Source: Zoroaster sp. YZ-2022
Lineage: Eukaryota; Echinodermata; Asteroidea; Forcipulatida; Zoroasteridae
Reading direction: 5' to 3'
DNA: 64,000 nt
NCBI GenBank assembly: GCA_029582265.1
Contig: CM055816.1
Coordinates: forward strand, 34,421,049 to 34,485,048
Position 1 is the stretch's first letter. Each line of letters begins with the position of its first letter. Shown piece by piece: positions 21,156 to 34,565 of the stretch. The notes under the pieces are model-generated. The model ran no database searches. It was not told where the DNA came from and saw only the letters and a list, made by a program, of their open reading frames with translations. Both the position numbers and the translations under genes were made by a program.

Positions 21156-24100
21156 TTAAAGAAATTCATCATCATTATTGACAAGCTTATAGTAATTATA
21201 TTCAAAAATTATTTTATTTTTAATTCGGTGAGTAAAGATTAATAGGGAATCAACGAAATTAATGTTACGGTAAAGATTATAAATGACATATTTGCAACTG
21301 ACGATAAGGTAGTTTGCTAAGCGCACCGCCTCTCTATTGCGGCCCCTACCACCCGGGATCAAGGCCCAGTAGAGGTCGAAGTTTAGAAGCAGTTCTGGAA
21401 GAAGGCGGTGTAGAAGACTAGACTGTGAAGACAGTTGAGGAGCGGTTGGATAGATGGGCAGGTGATGAACAGATGGCAGATCGTCCCCTTGTCTCCGCAC
21501 CATCCACACGTTGACGAGATGGCTGGGTTTAGATGATGTAGAACTGGAAGCGACGGGATGATGTTGTGCATAAGTTTAAACTGGAAGTCTCCTCTTTTTA
21601 GAATTTGGGGACTGTATATATTGTTCCATTGAATGTTTGTGTTGTTTTTCAGTACTCCATTACTGATGCCAGTGAGATGTCTCTGTGAAGGATCCGGGTT
21701 GAGGTTTGTATTAATGATGTTGTAGAGAGCTTTGGATGGTGCGGAGATGGCATTGTCCAAGTTGTTGATGATGACGTTCAGGGGACGATCTGGTTTTGAA
21801 GAAAGATTTTCGAGTGTAGAGACAGGCAGGAGAAATCCTCTTTGGTTGAAAACGAAAGGGAACAATCCGAAGAGAGTAGTGTGTGTGTTGAAGAAAGCTG
21901 TTTTTGAAGTAGTCGCTAAGATGGAGGACGAGAAGTGCTGGAAGAAGAGATGTCATTTGGCTGTTTCCAAGATCCGGTAGAGAAGTTTAGAAGATCCCTC
22001 ACCAGGCCGACCCCATGTGTCCGGAGCCGCTTAGAGAGGGATGCACCATCGTCAGTTGCATTTTGAATTGAGGGAATATTTATGGGTAAATTAAGAACAT
22101 GGCTGATTGAGTCGTGTATAATTTCTAATCGAGCTCCAGATAACCTCCAGGCACGCATTAACTCACCGTAAAAGGATGGCATTCCAATGTCAAATTGAGG
22201 ATCAGTATTTAGGTAGAAGAGATGATAGTCATAGTTTAATTTTTTGAAGCGATGTAGGTTGCATTGAAGAAAATCAAAAGAATGATGGGAAGCGCCTTTA
22301 AGATAACGAAAAATATGAGAGAGTCTGAAGGTGAGAACACGTGCCTGGAGGTTGACAAGGCCGAACCCCCCTCTGTCAGGTTTCTGATACAGAATTTGTT
22401 CTTTAAGATAGTGTCTCTTGTTGGACCAGACGAAGTCAACCAGCCGCCGTTGGAGTTCACTTAGGAAATTGTCTGGCGGAGTGAGTACCGCCAGACAATA
22501 ATTTTTTTTGATGCGGCTAGCTGGTTGGCAATCAAGACTCTCCCTTTAAATGAAAGGGAGGTCGAGATGCCAGACCAGCTAGCGAGGGTTTCAGTTAAGC
22601 GTTTTTTGCACAGTGTCCAATTTTCGTCATTGTAGGTTTTTGTAGTTCCTAAGTGAACTCCGAGGAAAGACAGGCCGTCGTTATTCCACTTAAAATTAAG
22701 CGGCTGATCGCTTCGTCCGATCCACGATCCTGCCCACAACCCCTGGGTTTTTCTCGCATTTAGGCGCGCGGCAGAGGCGCGACCAAAGAGATTGTATGCG
22801 TCTCTGATCGCGTCAAAGCCGCGCTCAGAGGTGACAAAAACAGAGACATCATCTGCATACGCCGAAACCGAGCAAGAGTCGCCAGCGCCGGGTATTCGGA
22901 AACCGTCGTCCCCGACTTCGCCCCTCAGGCGATTAAGAAATGGTTCGATGGCAATCGAGTACAGCAGTCCCGAGAGTGGGCATTCCTGACGAATGCCCTT
23001 CTCAACCGAGAACGGGGCCGTCAGAGAGCCACAAATTTTGATTAAACTCTCGGAACCGCTGTACAGAATGTTTATGTAGTCGAGGAAACGGTCTCCGAAA
23101 CCCATAGTTCTCATGGTGTCGAAGAGGTAGCCGCGATCAACGTTATCGAACGCTTTTTGCTGATCAAGGTTGACCACGGCTAAAGGGACATCATTTTCAT
23201 TGGCATAGTCAATGATGTCCCTTATCACACCTACGTTGTCATGGATTGAGCGCTCGGGGACGCAGTAGGTCTGATTCTCACTTACGACGCTGCCGATGCA
23301 CTCTTTCAATCTGTTGGCGAGCAACCTTGCAAGGATTTTGTAATCATTGTTACGAAGGGAGACTGGCCGCCAGTTGGCTATGTCTGCCAGATCCCCCTTC
23401 TTGGGTAAAAGAGTAATTACCGCCCTCCTGAACGAACGAGGAAGCCCGCCGGTGAGAAATGAATGATTAAGAACAGAAAGTAAGTCATATTTAAGAATAT
23501 TCCAGAAAGTTTGATAGAATTCACCGGACAGGCCGTCCAGGCCAGGCGTTTTATCCTTGCCAAGTTGGCCAACAGCTATTTCTAATTCCTCTAGTGACAG
23601 AGGGCGATCCAGGTCCTCTGCCTCTAGAGGATCGAGACTAGGCAGGCCCTTTAAAATGTTTTCGCGGGCGCCCTCATCGATCGAGTCTTTAGAATAAAGT
23701 TGTTTATAGAAATTGGAAACGTGATTTTTTATTAGAGGTATATTTTGAGTTATTTCTCCAGAATCCAGGCGGATTCTGGAGAAAGTTTTGGAACGGGATT
23801 TAGATTTTTCAAGATTAAAGAAATATGAGGAGGAGGTATCTACCTCGCTCACGTGTTTAAATCTGGACCTGATGAGTGCGCCCTGCGCCCTATTTTTTTA
23901 AATAGAATTAAGTTGTTCTTTTTGTTCTAGGAGGACCTGCCTTGTCTCCGGTGTGATTTCCGGCGCAGACTGAAGGTCGTCAATAGTTTTATTTATTTTT
24001 AAGAGAGTTTGGCGTTTTTCAAAAGCAGTTTTTTTGGAATATTTTTGGGTTAATGATTTAATGTGGGACTTACCAAAGTCCCACCAAGAATTTAAACTGG

Positions 24101-25011
24101 GAAAATCGGACTGTTTTTTTACGCCATTCTCCCCAGAAACAACGTATAGTTTGCTTGTATTCTTCATCCTGAAGAAGAGAGTTATTGAAATGCCAGTAGG
24201 CGCTACCCCGGTGAATAGCCGAGGGTAGTTGAATTTTTATAGAAATTGCAGAGTGGTCAGAAAGAGAACAGGGTGTTATTTCGCAAGAGTGAATGGATGA
24301 TAAAATATCAGGATGAAGATACAAGCGATCTAACCTGGCTTTGGAAACACCACAATCTCTGGAGGGGTTGTTCCGCAGCCAGGTGAATTGTTGTTTCTGG
24401 GGATTCAGTCTACGCCAAACATCACACAGAGAGAGTGCACCTACAGTTTCCATGAGAGCTGCAGCGACTCTGGATCTTCGCTCGGTGGGCGCGTGCAGAC
24501 GGTCTAGCGCGGGATTTTCCGTGCAGTTGAAGTCACCTCCGACCACAACGACACCGTCACTGTCACAAGAGGATAAATGTTTAGAGAAAGAATTATGGAC
24601 TTTAAAAGCAAGAGAGTCGCTCTGGGGTACTAAACAATTATAAATGTGGAAAAAAGTTTCATTGGATTAAATTTTTGTATAAAGAAGATGTCCTGGAAAA
24701 ATGTTAAGATTTGAAATAATTTCTAATTTTTTATTATTAACGAGTGTAGTTACCCCAGAGCCATAAGAGTTGGAAGGGGAAGAGATATGAGTAAAGGGCC
24801 ATAGGCTCCAGCAGGAGCTTATTTCCGTAAGGTTATAAGTCTCCTGCAGGAGCACTATGTCGGAAAAGAGAAAGAAATTTTCAAAATAAGCATGTATGGC
24901 GGCATTTTTGGTTGGCATTGAACAGCCGCCTGTGTTCAGGGAAATCAGTGACAGTGTCATTGCGACCAAACTAATCAAGACTCTCGTAAAAGAAAAGCAA
25001 AAGAAAATCAC
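21156..25011 (-). pseudogene. Copy B ORF2: APE endonuclease / reverse transcriptase, multiply broken
   Basis: Endonuclease pieces: MTLSLISLNTGGC and LLQETYN (25011-24667), in-frame stop at 24667, then VGGDFNC and SLSDHSAI (24546-24070). A frameshift near 24110 and an in-frame stop at 23898 follow. The reverse transcriptase piece (23852-22461) is well preserved: GKDKTPGLDGLSGEFYQTFW, LPKKGDLADIANWRPVSL, DQQKAFDNVDRGYLFD, IRQECPLSGLLYS and SAYADDVSVFV. After a frame change near 22490 the C-terminal part is spread over three frames to about 21156 and includes the CGWCGDKGTICHLFITC Cys motif. It shows the ancestral motifs that copy A lost (RQECPLSG). Confidence 0.85.
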
Positions 25012-26761
25012 TTATCTAAAGTCTTGATCAGTTTGGTTACGCGTTGTTGTAGGCCTCTGTTGAGGAGTGGGTTGCTGCGGAGCGGTTTAAGTTGTTTCAC
25101 AAGTCCGGGCACATTAGCAGTGAATCTCTTGGCCACCTCGATAGGTTTTTTTCGATTTTTTATGGAGGCCAAGAAATTCATGAGCTCTTTAGAAGACAGA
25201 GGACCTTTTGTGTTGGAAAGGCAATCAGGCACCGCCTCGTCTTCGGTAGTCTGACTGTCTTCCCACATGTCTTCTTGGTCGTTTGTCGACGAGGCCAGGG
25301 TAGAGGCATAGGAGGATTGTGAGTTAAGGACTTGGTTAATGACTTGGGTGATGGAAGGGGAGTCGACTGTCATGGGCATCGCCACCTTCTTCACAAGTTT
25401 ACGTGGAGGAGAGGGTGTCTTTAGAGGAGTGAGAACTGAAGTATTTGTAGGAGGGGATTGAGTGGAAGATTTTCTTTTTGATACAACATCAGAAAAAAAG
25501 TCTAGATGGTGGAGGTGGCGATCCCCAGACAGAGCAACCGGGTTTGGATGGGGTGTGGATAGGTTGAAGGGCGGATGAAGGTTGGGAGGGGGAAAGGGAG
25601 TGGTGGGAGGGGGAAGGGGAGGATGGGGCCGCGGATGACGCAGGGGCCACGGACGGCGCAGGAGCCTCAGACGTCGGAGAAACCGCGGGAAAAGAAGGCC
25701 CCACATAGACCCCGCCGAGCCGCCCGCACGAGCCGAGCCTCCCGCCCCGGACGAGGGCCCAACCCCTGTTGGGCTCCCGCCGGAACGAGAGGCCGACGCG
25801 CTGGACCCCGCACCAGCACGTGAGGCACTTCCAGTTGAAGCACCCCCCGACACCGGCGCGGCATGTCCAGCCTTCGCACAGGCGGCCCCGACAGGGCCCG
25901 AGGGCCCCCCAGAACCCGCAGCGGTCCGAACACCCGAGGGCCCCGCACGATCCGCATCCCCTACGGAATCCAGCGGACCAGGTTGTTTGGAGACTTTAGG
26001 TGGGTGTTTAGGATCGGATTTTTTTTGGTTAGCGGGGTTATGGACGAAGGTGGGTGGTAGGTTTAAGGGATTGGTCTCGTTTTTGTCAATGTCATCGGTC
26101 CCCTGTTTCTTGCAAGCTCGACTAATGTGGCCGTACTCACCGCAGGAGAAGCAGCGTACCGACTCAGTCGAGAGAAATACACGGTAGATAGTGCCTAAAT
26201 ACGAGAAGTTTGTGTTCAGGCGGAGTGACGTTCGGTTTAAGAAGAACATGCACTTGCCGCCTGAACGACATGATATGTGACAAATGTTTTTCCTTGAAAC
26301 CCAGGGGAATTGATCTTACCTGAGACACCACTTTACAGAAGGATGACAGATTGTGTATCAGTACCGTGTTCGGGATCTCTGGGTAAACATTGGAAAGCGT
26401 GAACCGGGTGGTTGGCTGGACCAGTGGCGTCAGCTTGATGAAGCTGCCGTCGTAGGTCAGTCCGTTTTCGACTGCCTCGACGACAGCCTCCCTCGAGCTC
26501 AAATATACTGCTATACGACCGTTAGAAATTCTGGAAGCAGATGGAAGCAGATAGAACCTGTGCGTTTGAAATTTCGTTAACCAGTGAGATAAGATATTGA
26601 CGAACTGATATTGTGTCCAGCGCTCTGAACACAATTCCATTGTCCCTGGTAAGTGGGCTGTTACCAGGAACAATGGAATCGCGTTCACCACCCTTGTTCA
26701 CGCTTGAGTTAAGCTGAATAGGCCGCTGCGCTTGACTGGTCATGGTGGCCAGCCAAAGCAC
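25008..26761 (-). pseudogene. Copy B ORF1: zinc-knuckle gag-like protein, frameshifted
   Basis: Three frames cover the protein. The first (26761-26522) breaks at a 10-bp tandem duplication (GGAAGCAGAT twice at about 26532-26551). The second (to 26164) has ASRISNGRIAVYLSSREAVV and LTPLVQPTTRFTLSNVYPEI. The third (26249-25008) has the CCHC knuckle CFSCGEYGHISRAC, a GC-rich Ala/Gly/Ser/Pro region and the conserved C-terminus ANVPGLVKQLKPLRSNP. The order of conserved blocks equals copy A. The middle low-complexity region differs completely in composition. Confidence 0.75.
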
Positions 26762-26955
26762 AAAAAACGACCAAAAAATTGAGAAAAATAACCCAGAAAT
26801 TCTCGAAAACAGTTAAACCTAACAAACATAAATTCGCCCTGTATAATGTATAACCAGTAAGGGTGAGATTGATATAAAATTTGTAACCTAACAAAGCGTA
26901 AATCTCACAAAATTCTACTATTTCCTGAAGCTCGAAATATACACGACCTACCCGG

Positions 26956-27172
26956 GGAGGGGGAGAGAGGGAGAGAGGGAGAGAGGGAGAGAGAGAGAGA
27001 AAGAGAGAGAAAGAGAGAGAAAGAGAGAGAAAGAGAGAGAAAGAGAAAGAAAGAGAGAGAAAAAGAGAGAAAGAGAGAGCAAGAGAGAGAAAGAGAAAGA
27101 GAAAGAGAAAGAGAAAGAGAAAGAGAAAGAGAAAGAGAAAGAGAAAGAGAAAGAGAAAGAGAAAGAGAAAGA
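26956..27172. repeat. GA/GAAAGA-rich tract (TC/TTTC on minus) upstream of copy B
   Basis: Grades from GGGAGAGA through GAAAGAGAGA to regular GAGAAA hexamers. It abuts the 5' end of copy B and is the probable original insertion target, degraded with age. Confidence 0.92.
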
Positions 27173-27865
27173 TAAATGGTGATGGTAACAAACATTACGG
27201 TAAGTTATTTCGTCCGACATGTAATTTTTGAGAGAACGTAAACTTATGTAGGCAAATTGGTTGAAATGGATCATCCACGGACGATCCATTTCCACGTTAG
27301 AATGAATAAAACACATGAGAAAACAAATGCACTTACCAAATTATGTAGGCCTATACGAAAAACATCATACTTACCAGAAAATAATTTTTCTTTAAAAAGG
27401 GTCATTTCATCCTCTTAAAAATGTATGTGTATGCCCTAAAATGCAGGTAATTGTAAATTAGTCTAGTATTCACGAAAATAGCCTAAATCAGACATTTGAG
27501 TTAATAAAACAAATTTGCTCTGGTACATTTATATTGCTGTCATGAATCCACAACAAAAATTCAAACAAATTTCTCATTGAGGAAATGTGTTTTTTTATGG
27601 CCCGAAAACTGAATTCGGTGCAAAATATGTTACAAATGCCCAACTACCAATCAGTGTCTCACCCAATTTGGAGTGGCATATAAACCCATACAGACCCATC
27701 ATAATATTGGCTGAATTCCACAATTGGTCATACAAACAACATGGCAAGCTGTGTGATCCAAAACACATCTACACAGAAAAGGGACAGTTATTGCCCTGTT
27801 TACATTATATAAATGATATTTGACAACCATTTTTTTTTAAATATTATTTTCAGCCAAATTTTTAC
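27173..27865. other. Non-coding, with one short stem-loop
   Basis: GAAATGGATC and GATCCATTTC (27265-27294) form a 10-bp stem with a 10-base loop. No gene is supported. Confidence 0.4.
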
Positions 27866-27869
27866 AGAC

Positions 27870-28560
27870 CAACTCATTACAAATGGAAATCCAATTGGAC
27901 TGAATTGGAATTAGTTGGTTTTAAGTAATTTGAATTGGATTTAGGTTGAAAGTTCCTTTTTCCGATTGGAAATCTCATTTTCCAATTCATTTTCAAATGG
28001 AATAACACACCTCCAATTAATTGGTTAGTTTAATTTGCTAGTTGGGGTCAATTGGAACTATTATGCAAATTAGAAGACGGAGTTATGTGAAAATGAGTGT
28101 TTTATGTATTTTGTATGTGAATTTTGGATTTGTTTTTGATGAAACTGCATAACTGTAAATTAGTGAAACTTTAAAATAAAGAAAGCGTAATGTGTATTGG
28201 AAATGCAGACATCATGAACACATGGGATATCCAATTGTTCACATTCAGTTTAATTAACACCAAGGTTGAGAAAAATAGTCCATTTGAAAATAAGTCCCAT
28301 TGGAACAATTAGGCTTATGTCCAGTGTGAAACCAAATGAAAGGTTCCAATTGGAATAATTTGAAAAAGTACAATTGGACAAAATAATTATGTTACACAGC
28401 TGTTTCAATAAAAATGCTTCATCTGAATATGTCTGATTGGGATGAATTTTTAAAAATGCAAATTGAAACCAACTCGAAAAACAATTACAACAAAGTTCAA
28501 TTGGAAACAAATATGTCCAAAATGGACAAAAGTCCAATTGGTTATTTCCAACCAAACTAA
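27870..28560. repeat. Region saturated with CCAATTGG-like words
   Basis: About fifteen occurrences by eye of AATTGGA, CCAATTGG or near variants in both orientations over 690 bp (for example near 27890, 27905, 28012, 28350, 28500 and 28540). Spacing is irregular, so it is not a simple tandem repeat. It may be an ancient, heavily diverged satellite or palindromic-unit array. Confidence 0.55.
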
Positions 28561-28732
28561 ACTCTTATAAACTAGTCTAATTAATTTACTTGTCAAGTAC
28601 TTCCGTCAAACAACATGTCAAATAACTTAGGAAATAATCAGACATATTAGACTAAACTCATTGTTGTACCCCAAAAAACAATTTCAGTAAAATAAGTCAA
28701 CGAGATGAAGTGTCACTGAACGGGATTGCACC

Positions 28733-29162
28733 AAAATGTAGATAACAGGTTGGGAGATGTTTTCATTCTCATGGATGACAACGCCCGTCCTCATAGAGCA
28801 AGAATCATAACAGCGTTCCTTACAGGTAACCATATTCAGCGTCTGGAATGGCCTGTCATTTCACCAGACCTTAACCCTATTGAGAACATTTGGGCAATTC
28901 TCAGTTACAGAGTCAGAAGTCACAACCCTTCTGTAAGGAACGTTGCCAACCTGACAGCAGCTCTACAGGATGAGTGGAACAACCTCGACCAAGCTGTGAT
29001 CCTGAACACCGTACTGTTCATGAGGCGTTGTGCAAAATGTGTGCGAGTCCGGGGTGCTGCAACACCCTACTGAAGTCAATTGTGGAGTTACACATGAAGA
29101 AATAAAGCTGATTAGCCAAGTTTGACATTGAGTACTGTGCATCAACCTGTTATCTACATTTT
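28733..29162 (+). mobile_element. Tc1/mariner (DD34E) transposon fragment between 20-bp inverted repeats
   Basis: AAAATGTAGATAACAGGTTG (28733-28752) and its exact complement (29143-29162) bracket the 3' part of a Tc1-type transposase. Farther out, TTGAGCAGTGTAT near 29334 resembles a Tc1/mariner terminal word, so the original element was probably longer. The perfect 20-bp repeats suggest a deletion derivative or a later invasion. Confidence 0.6.
28750..29073 (+). pseudogene. Tc1-like transposase C-terminal fragment
   Basis: The open frame reads LGDVFILMDDNARPHRARII, then RLEWPVISPDLNPIENIW, and ends CVRVRGAATPY and stop. The Asp of DDNARPH and the Glu of NPIENIW are separated by 34 residues, the DD34E spacing of Tc1 transposases. 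The first catalytic Asp and the N-terminal HTH pair are missing, so about two-thirds of a typical 340-residue protein is lost. No stop lies inside the remaining part. Confidence 0.88.
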
Positions 29163-29520
29163 CATGCCTTATCACATGATCTGCCAGTTTAAACCTTCAT
29201 TAGACATGCACAACATGTGAAAGTGTTTAAAATGTTGCAGAGTAACCTTTAGTACTTTACTTCCACCAAAAACTGCTTTTGTGTCCTCACATGGACAAAA
29301 TGGACCAAGAAATACTTTTCAGTCCTATTTTATTTTGAGCAGTGTATATTCAGTACAATGTTCAGTTTATAAACGGAGCTAATTTCCTAGATATATCGCT
29401 TAGCAAATTGTTGGTTTCCAGCCAAACTTTCATATAAATGTAAACTGTGTTAATTGACAAGTAATTGTTAACACTGATTATCAAAACAAATTATAATAAT
29501 AACAAATAATAATTGTAAGT
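29163..29520. other. Remainder of Tc1-like 3' region and flank
   Basis: Contains the possible Tc1 terminal word near 29334-29347. No coding sequence. Confidence 0.35.
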
Positions 29521-30006
29521 TTCCATGCGTTTGTCACATCACGTCTCGATAACGGGAATGCTCTACTCTACGGTCTCCCGCATAATCAAATATCTCGTCT
29601 TCAGCACATACAAAACACAGCAGCTCGTGTTGTGACTTTGTCCAAAAAGTCATGCCATATCACACCAATCTTGAAAGAACTACACTGGCTTCCTGTTTCA
29701 CAGAGAATTGTTTTTAAACTTATGCTAATTGTTCACAAATCTTTTAATAACATTGCTCCAATTTATATTTCTGAACTGCTTAAAGTCTACACTCCATCAC
29801 GCAATTTGCGCTCCAGCAACATGTCACTCCTAAAGGAACCAACTTCAAAACGGAACTGGGGTGATAGGTCTTTTTCTGTCGCAGCTCCGAGACTCTGGAA
29901 TCATCTTCCAACAAAACTCAAATCTTGTCATGGTATAACTAGATTTAAGTCGATGCTTAAAACTCATCTTATGTCACAATTCTTCAAAGATGATGTATAT
30001 TTGTAA
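29521..30006 (+). pseudogene. L2/CR1-like LINE ORF2, C-terminal fragment
   Basis: Continuous frame from FHAFVTSRLDNGNALLYGLP through RLQHIQNTAARVV, ILKELHWLPVSQRIVFKLML, APIYISELL and DRSFSVAAPRLWNHLP to a stop at 30004-30006. The HWLPV-x-RI-x-FK-x-L and (A/G)P-x-LWN-x-LP words are diagnostic of the post-polymerase region of L2/CR1-type LINEs. The 5' part, with endonuclease and YADD, is absent, the usual 5' truncation of LINE copies. No internal stop, so it is fairly young. Confidence 0.88.
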
Positions 30007-31085
<1,079 letters not shown>

Positions 31086-31870
31086 CATCATCAAGTTCCT
31101 TAAAACATTACATTTAAAAACCGCTCAAAGTTTCTTACACACAGCTTTAAAACGGCGCAACAATACAGGTCAAACAGCCTTTAACTTTTCGTGAATAAAT
31201 TATGCAGATCGACTGTAGGGAACAGTTATATTGGATGGAAATCGACTCAAAATGTACCTGGAGTATGGGTGCACACACTTCATCGTTAGAACCGTTTTCT
31301 TCAAGATGGTGAAACAACCGGATTGGCAACATAAACATTTTCAGCCATTTATTCTAGGAAGGGAGATTTCTTGGTATTGTATGTTGGTCCGTCAATGTTT
31401 TTCATTAAATTGCATCAGTTTAAACATTTCTCATAGTAAGTTTTTTTACGACTTGTTTGTTCTAAGAACGCCCGTAGCTGGTTGGCTAAAAAATAGCAAT
31501 ACAAAAATTTAATGGACTACATAAAGTGATAGACATAAAGTGATAGACTAAATGTAGGCTACTCGTCAAACGGCTTTTTTTCATTTAATAGTACAATATA
31601 CATGAACAAAATAAAATATCAACTATAGTATGAGTAAACAAAAATACACAAAATATATACACAGATACACAAAATAACTAATAGATGGACGGCGATATTT
31701 TTTTTCTGCAGTCCAGCATTACCATTCTACACTTACCAATAGGCACATGCCTTTGCATTTGCATTCTAAAAATGGACTAATCATCTTCCCTTTATAAAAA
31801 AAATCCTCCACATTCGTGAATTACTAATACAGTAAAGGCTTCGTCAATGCTTTAATTTTGTAATTTAAAA
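31086..31870. other. Non-coding
   Basis: A minus-strand 29-bp block at about 31735-31775 has good splice words (acceptor CCATTTTTAG, donor GTAAGTGT). It starts AATGCAAATGCAAAGG, resembling the start of the proposed exon at 10.37 kb. It is too short to support alone. Confidence 0.3.
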
Positions 31871-31872
31871 TA

Positions 31873-32138
31873 TACTACTCAAAACAATTTAGGGAACACC
31901 GGAATAATCTCTGTTAAAGCAAGATCATTTATTTCAGATAAACACAATGTTTCACAGAATTGATGAGAAACAACTGCACAATGAAACAGATGATAAATTA
32001 TGCATGTAGTGATTACACATTTCATGACATGACTACTGAAAGAGAGAGGGGGTTGCAAATGAAAATCCCAGTTCATGGAACATTTCAAACCTATTTGATG
32101 TTAAAAATCCGGTGTTCCCTAAATTGTTTCGAGTAGTA
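31873..32138 (+). mobile_element. Mariner-like MITE, copy 1
   Basis: Terminal inverted repeats TACTACTCAAAACAATTTAG plus GGAACACCGG, flanked by TA on both sides (31871-31872, 32139-32140). 266 bp, no coding capacity. A second copy lies inverted at 41704-41936. Confidence 0.9.
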
Positions 32139-32189
32139 TATAATTAAATGATTTTTTTTCAAATGTGAGCTGTCGTGGATTCGAACTTA

Positions 32190-32446
32190 CACTCACTGGC
32201 CATAAGTATTGCAACACACACCAAAGTTCAGTTTGGAGAACTGTGTTACAAAAATTTATTTTATTTTATTTACACTACTTAAGACTTCGTGAAAGTGCCT
32301 GTGTTTTGAAGTCAATGTTCTTTTTACTGTTCTTGCTCGGAAATTATGTAATACACGATCGATGAAATCAGATTAAATGATCATCTCACCTGTTACTGTA
32401 AAGTGCTAATTTTAAGCATGTTGCAATACTTTTGGCCAGTGAGTGT
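32190..32446. mobile_element. MITE with CACTCACTGGCCA ends
   Basis: CACTCACTGGCCATAAGTAT plus TGCAAC on the left is mirrored by GTTGCAATACTTTTGGCCAG plus TGAGTG on the right. About 257 bp, AT-rich interior. Left flank is TA and the right flank is ambiguous. CACTGGCC-type ends with ATAAGTATTGCAAC resemble Tc1-family termini. Confidence 0.85.
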
Positions 32447-33535
32447 TGTACCCATCATACTTAAGAGAGGGTACTATAACCACCATGCTGCCAAACCATA
32501 CTAGCAAAAAAGACCATACTATGATGAAAACATTGGAATAAAATAAGAACCTTTTAAAACGGCTTATATATAAAATAATGGTAATTCTGGATTTCAGATT
32601 TGTTAATAAACACTCCACAATCATTGGGACTACAAATGCTCACGCAATTTCGAAAAAGAAACCCCGTGATAATTTTCTGTGCTTATACCCAGTTCGGCCA
32701 TCTATCTGTTATTTATGGCTGCAGTCTGAGTAATGTATACAATAAAAAAGAGCAAACATTGAAGCTTAGGTTACTTAATTTCAAACTCACATCAAATACG
32801 CTAAATGCATTAAATACTTATGGAAAGAAAACCTGTAATATGAATTATAAATTGTAGCTCGTGCCATTTTCTCAGCGCACACTAAGACAGCAGCCTTGGT
32901 CAAAGCTATGCATTCCAATGCTAACAAGGATAGGCAGCTTGTAAAGCACCAATGGGCTGAACCTCCAGTATATATCCAGTATAATAAATAAATCAATGGA
33001 CTTATTTCATTAATTATTACAGCTACATACGCAGTCACTTGAGGTGCATTCAAGTGGATTACTCTAGATACTCTAGAGTAAAGAACACATTTGCAAAACG
33101 TATTGCACTCATGAACATGAACAGCGAACAATACTGGGCACACACTACCCTAGCAAAAAGTGGGGCACCAAAAACTCCCTGGGCACACCAGACCCTGGCC
33201 AATTACACAGGTACCATAAACCCCTGAGCTGCGGACCCGTGGTTTCGGAAACGTTCTATGAGTTAAAACACGGCAAAATCCTGCAATTCTCGTGACCAAG
33301 GCCTGCACGCACACAGGTTTCATCGACAGAAGCACTGTCGTATTGCAGCCCGCCTTTCAAATGCTGTCTGTGTCAGTGTTCGTGTCCTACTACTCTCGCC
33401 AGTCTTGCAACCAGGAGAATGGTCCGTGGTCGAACGCAACCCGGTCCATTTGTGGCCAAACGCCTTATGCGTGTTCCATTTGAATAATGTCTGGTGCACC
33501 AATTTAAAATGGCTGGATCTTCAGGAGATAAATAA
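32447..33535. other. Non-coding
   Basis: No exon or element is supported. The tandem word ACTCTAGATACTCTAGAGTA occurs at about 33061. Confidence 0.35.
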
Positions 33536-33537
33536 GT

Positions 33538-33680
33538 GCATACTGATCGAAACGTTAAGTTGTAATCACCAGTTCTTTTCAGAACTTCTAACTGCTCAAA
33601 TGAGAATTATCACATCGTATCATGCACCATGCACAAACAGTGTTAACTTATTCTTTTCACCACGGAAAGCTACAAATCTT
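33538..33680 (+). repeat. R2 repeat, diverged copy
   Basis: ATACTGATCGAAACGTTAAG, CCAGTTCTTTTCAGAACTTC and GCTCAAATGAGAATTATCAC match the R2 order, followed by a diverged end (TTCACCACGGAAAGCTACAA). Confidence 0.65.
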
Positions 33681-34307
33681 AATTATTAAAATGACTCTCG
33701 CAAACGGCTTATTCATCAAGCATAGTTTTCTTCAACCTCGTCCCCATGGGCTACCTTGCTGCTGCGTTTATGAGGGCATATCACCCTCGGAAGGAGGTTC
33801 CCACGATTCTGCGTTTTTGTGTAAATCGTAAAATCGCTCTAAATCATGAAGCCTTTAAGTTCATTATGATGTGCCATTTGTGTCAAAACTACGACCTAAT
33901 TAAATGCAAAGGACGGAACCAATATAGTGCATTACTTCTAAATAAATCTCGTTTAGAGCCATACAGGCAATTTATACAGAACAAGAAAAAAACACTTTGA
34001 ATTTTTTTTTAAATGTATAGCTGCATGCGCATCAATTAAAAATCTTAAAACAAGATATTTTAAAGGAAGGATTTTCAAAGATAAGTTCTTCATATGATTT
34101 GAAAGAAAATTTAAATATAGTATAATTCTTACGTTTAAAATTTATTTAAATATGGTTTAAAGCCAACGTACACTTGTTGATAATTTTCCGAAATTGTGCG
34201 ATGATAGAAAAACTTTCAATATATTGAAAATATAATTGTGCAGAATAACAATTCTCAAAGCATCATTTATTTTGTATTGTTTTTTTCCTTTGATTTTTGG
34301 TTTTTGT

Positions 34308-34308
<1 letters not shown>
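33681..34308. other. Non-coding, AT-rich
   Basis: Nothing supported. Confidence 0.4.

Positions 34309-34339
<31 letters not shown>
34309..34339. repeat. (TA)n microsatellite
   Basis: About 15 TA units. Confidence 0.9.
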
Positions 34340-34342
<3 letters not shown>

Positions 34343-34565
34343 CTTCACAAATGAAATTAGGAATGTATAAATTTGCTAAACTTATATACTGGTCTAATTT
34401 TATGTTGAAGCCTTTCCTACTCATCAGGGATAACGCATGCATATATTTCGAGATATCTTTAAAATTAAAGATCTAAAATTAAAGTCTAAAATTATTATAA
34501 CCTGCATACTTGTCAACAACTAAATGGTGCATGGTTGGAATGCTTATACAATTGGACTTGGATAT

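Larger units (their letters stand above)
20594..26955 (-). mobile_element. Kibi-like (Tx1-group) non-LTR retrotransposon, copy B, older
   Basis: Same architecture and orientation as copy A, lying upstream of it on minus. The 5' end starts next to a TC/TTTC-rich tract (26956-27172) and the 3' end runs into (TC)29 at 20593. Protein divergence from copy A is large, so the two are different subfamilies and not a simple duplication. Many frameshifts and nonsense codons mark it as dead. The 3' UTR (about 0.56 kb) is half the length of that of copy A but keeps the hairpin. Confidence 0.85.
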
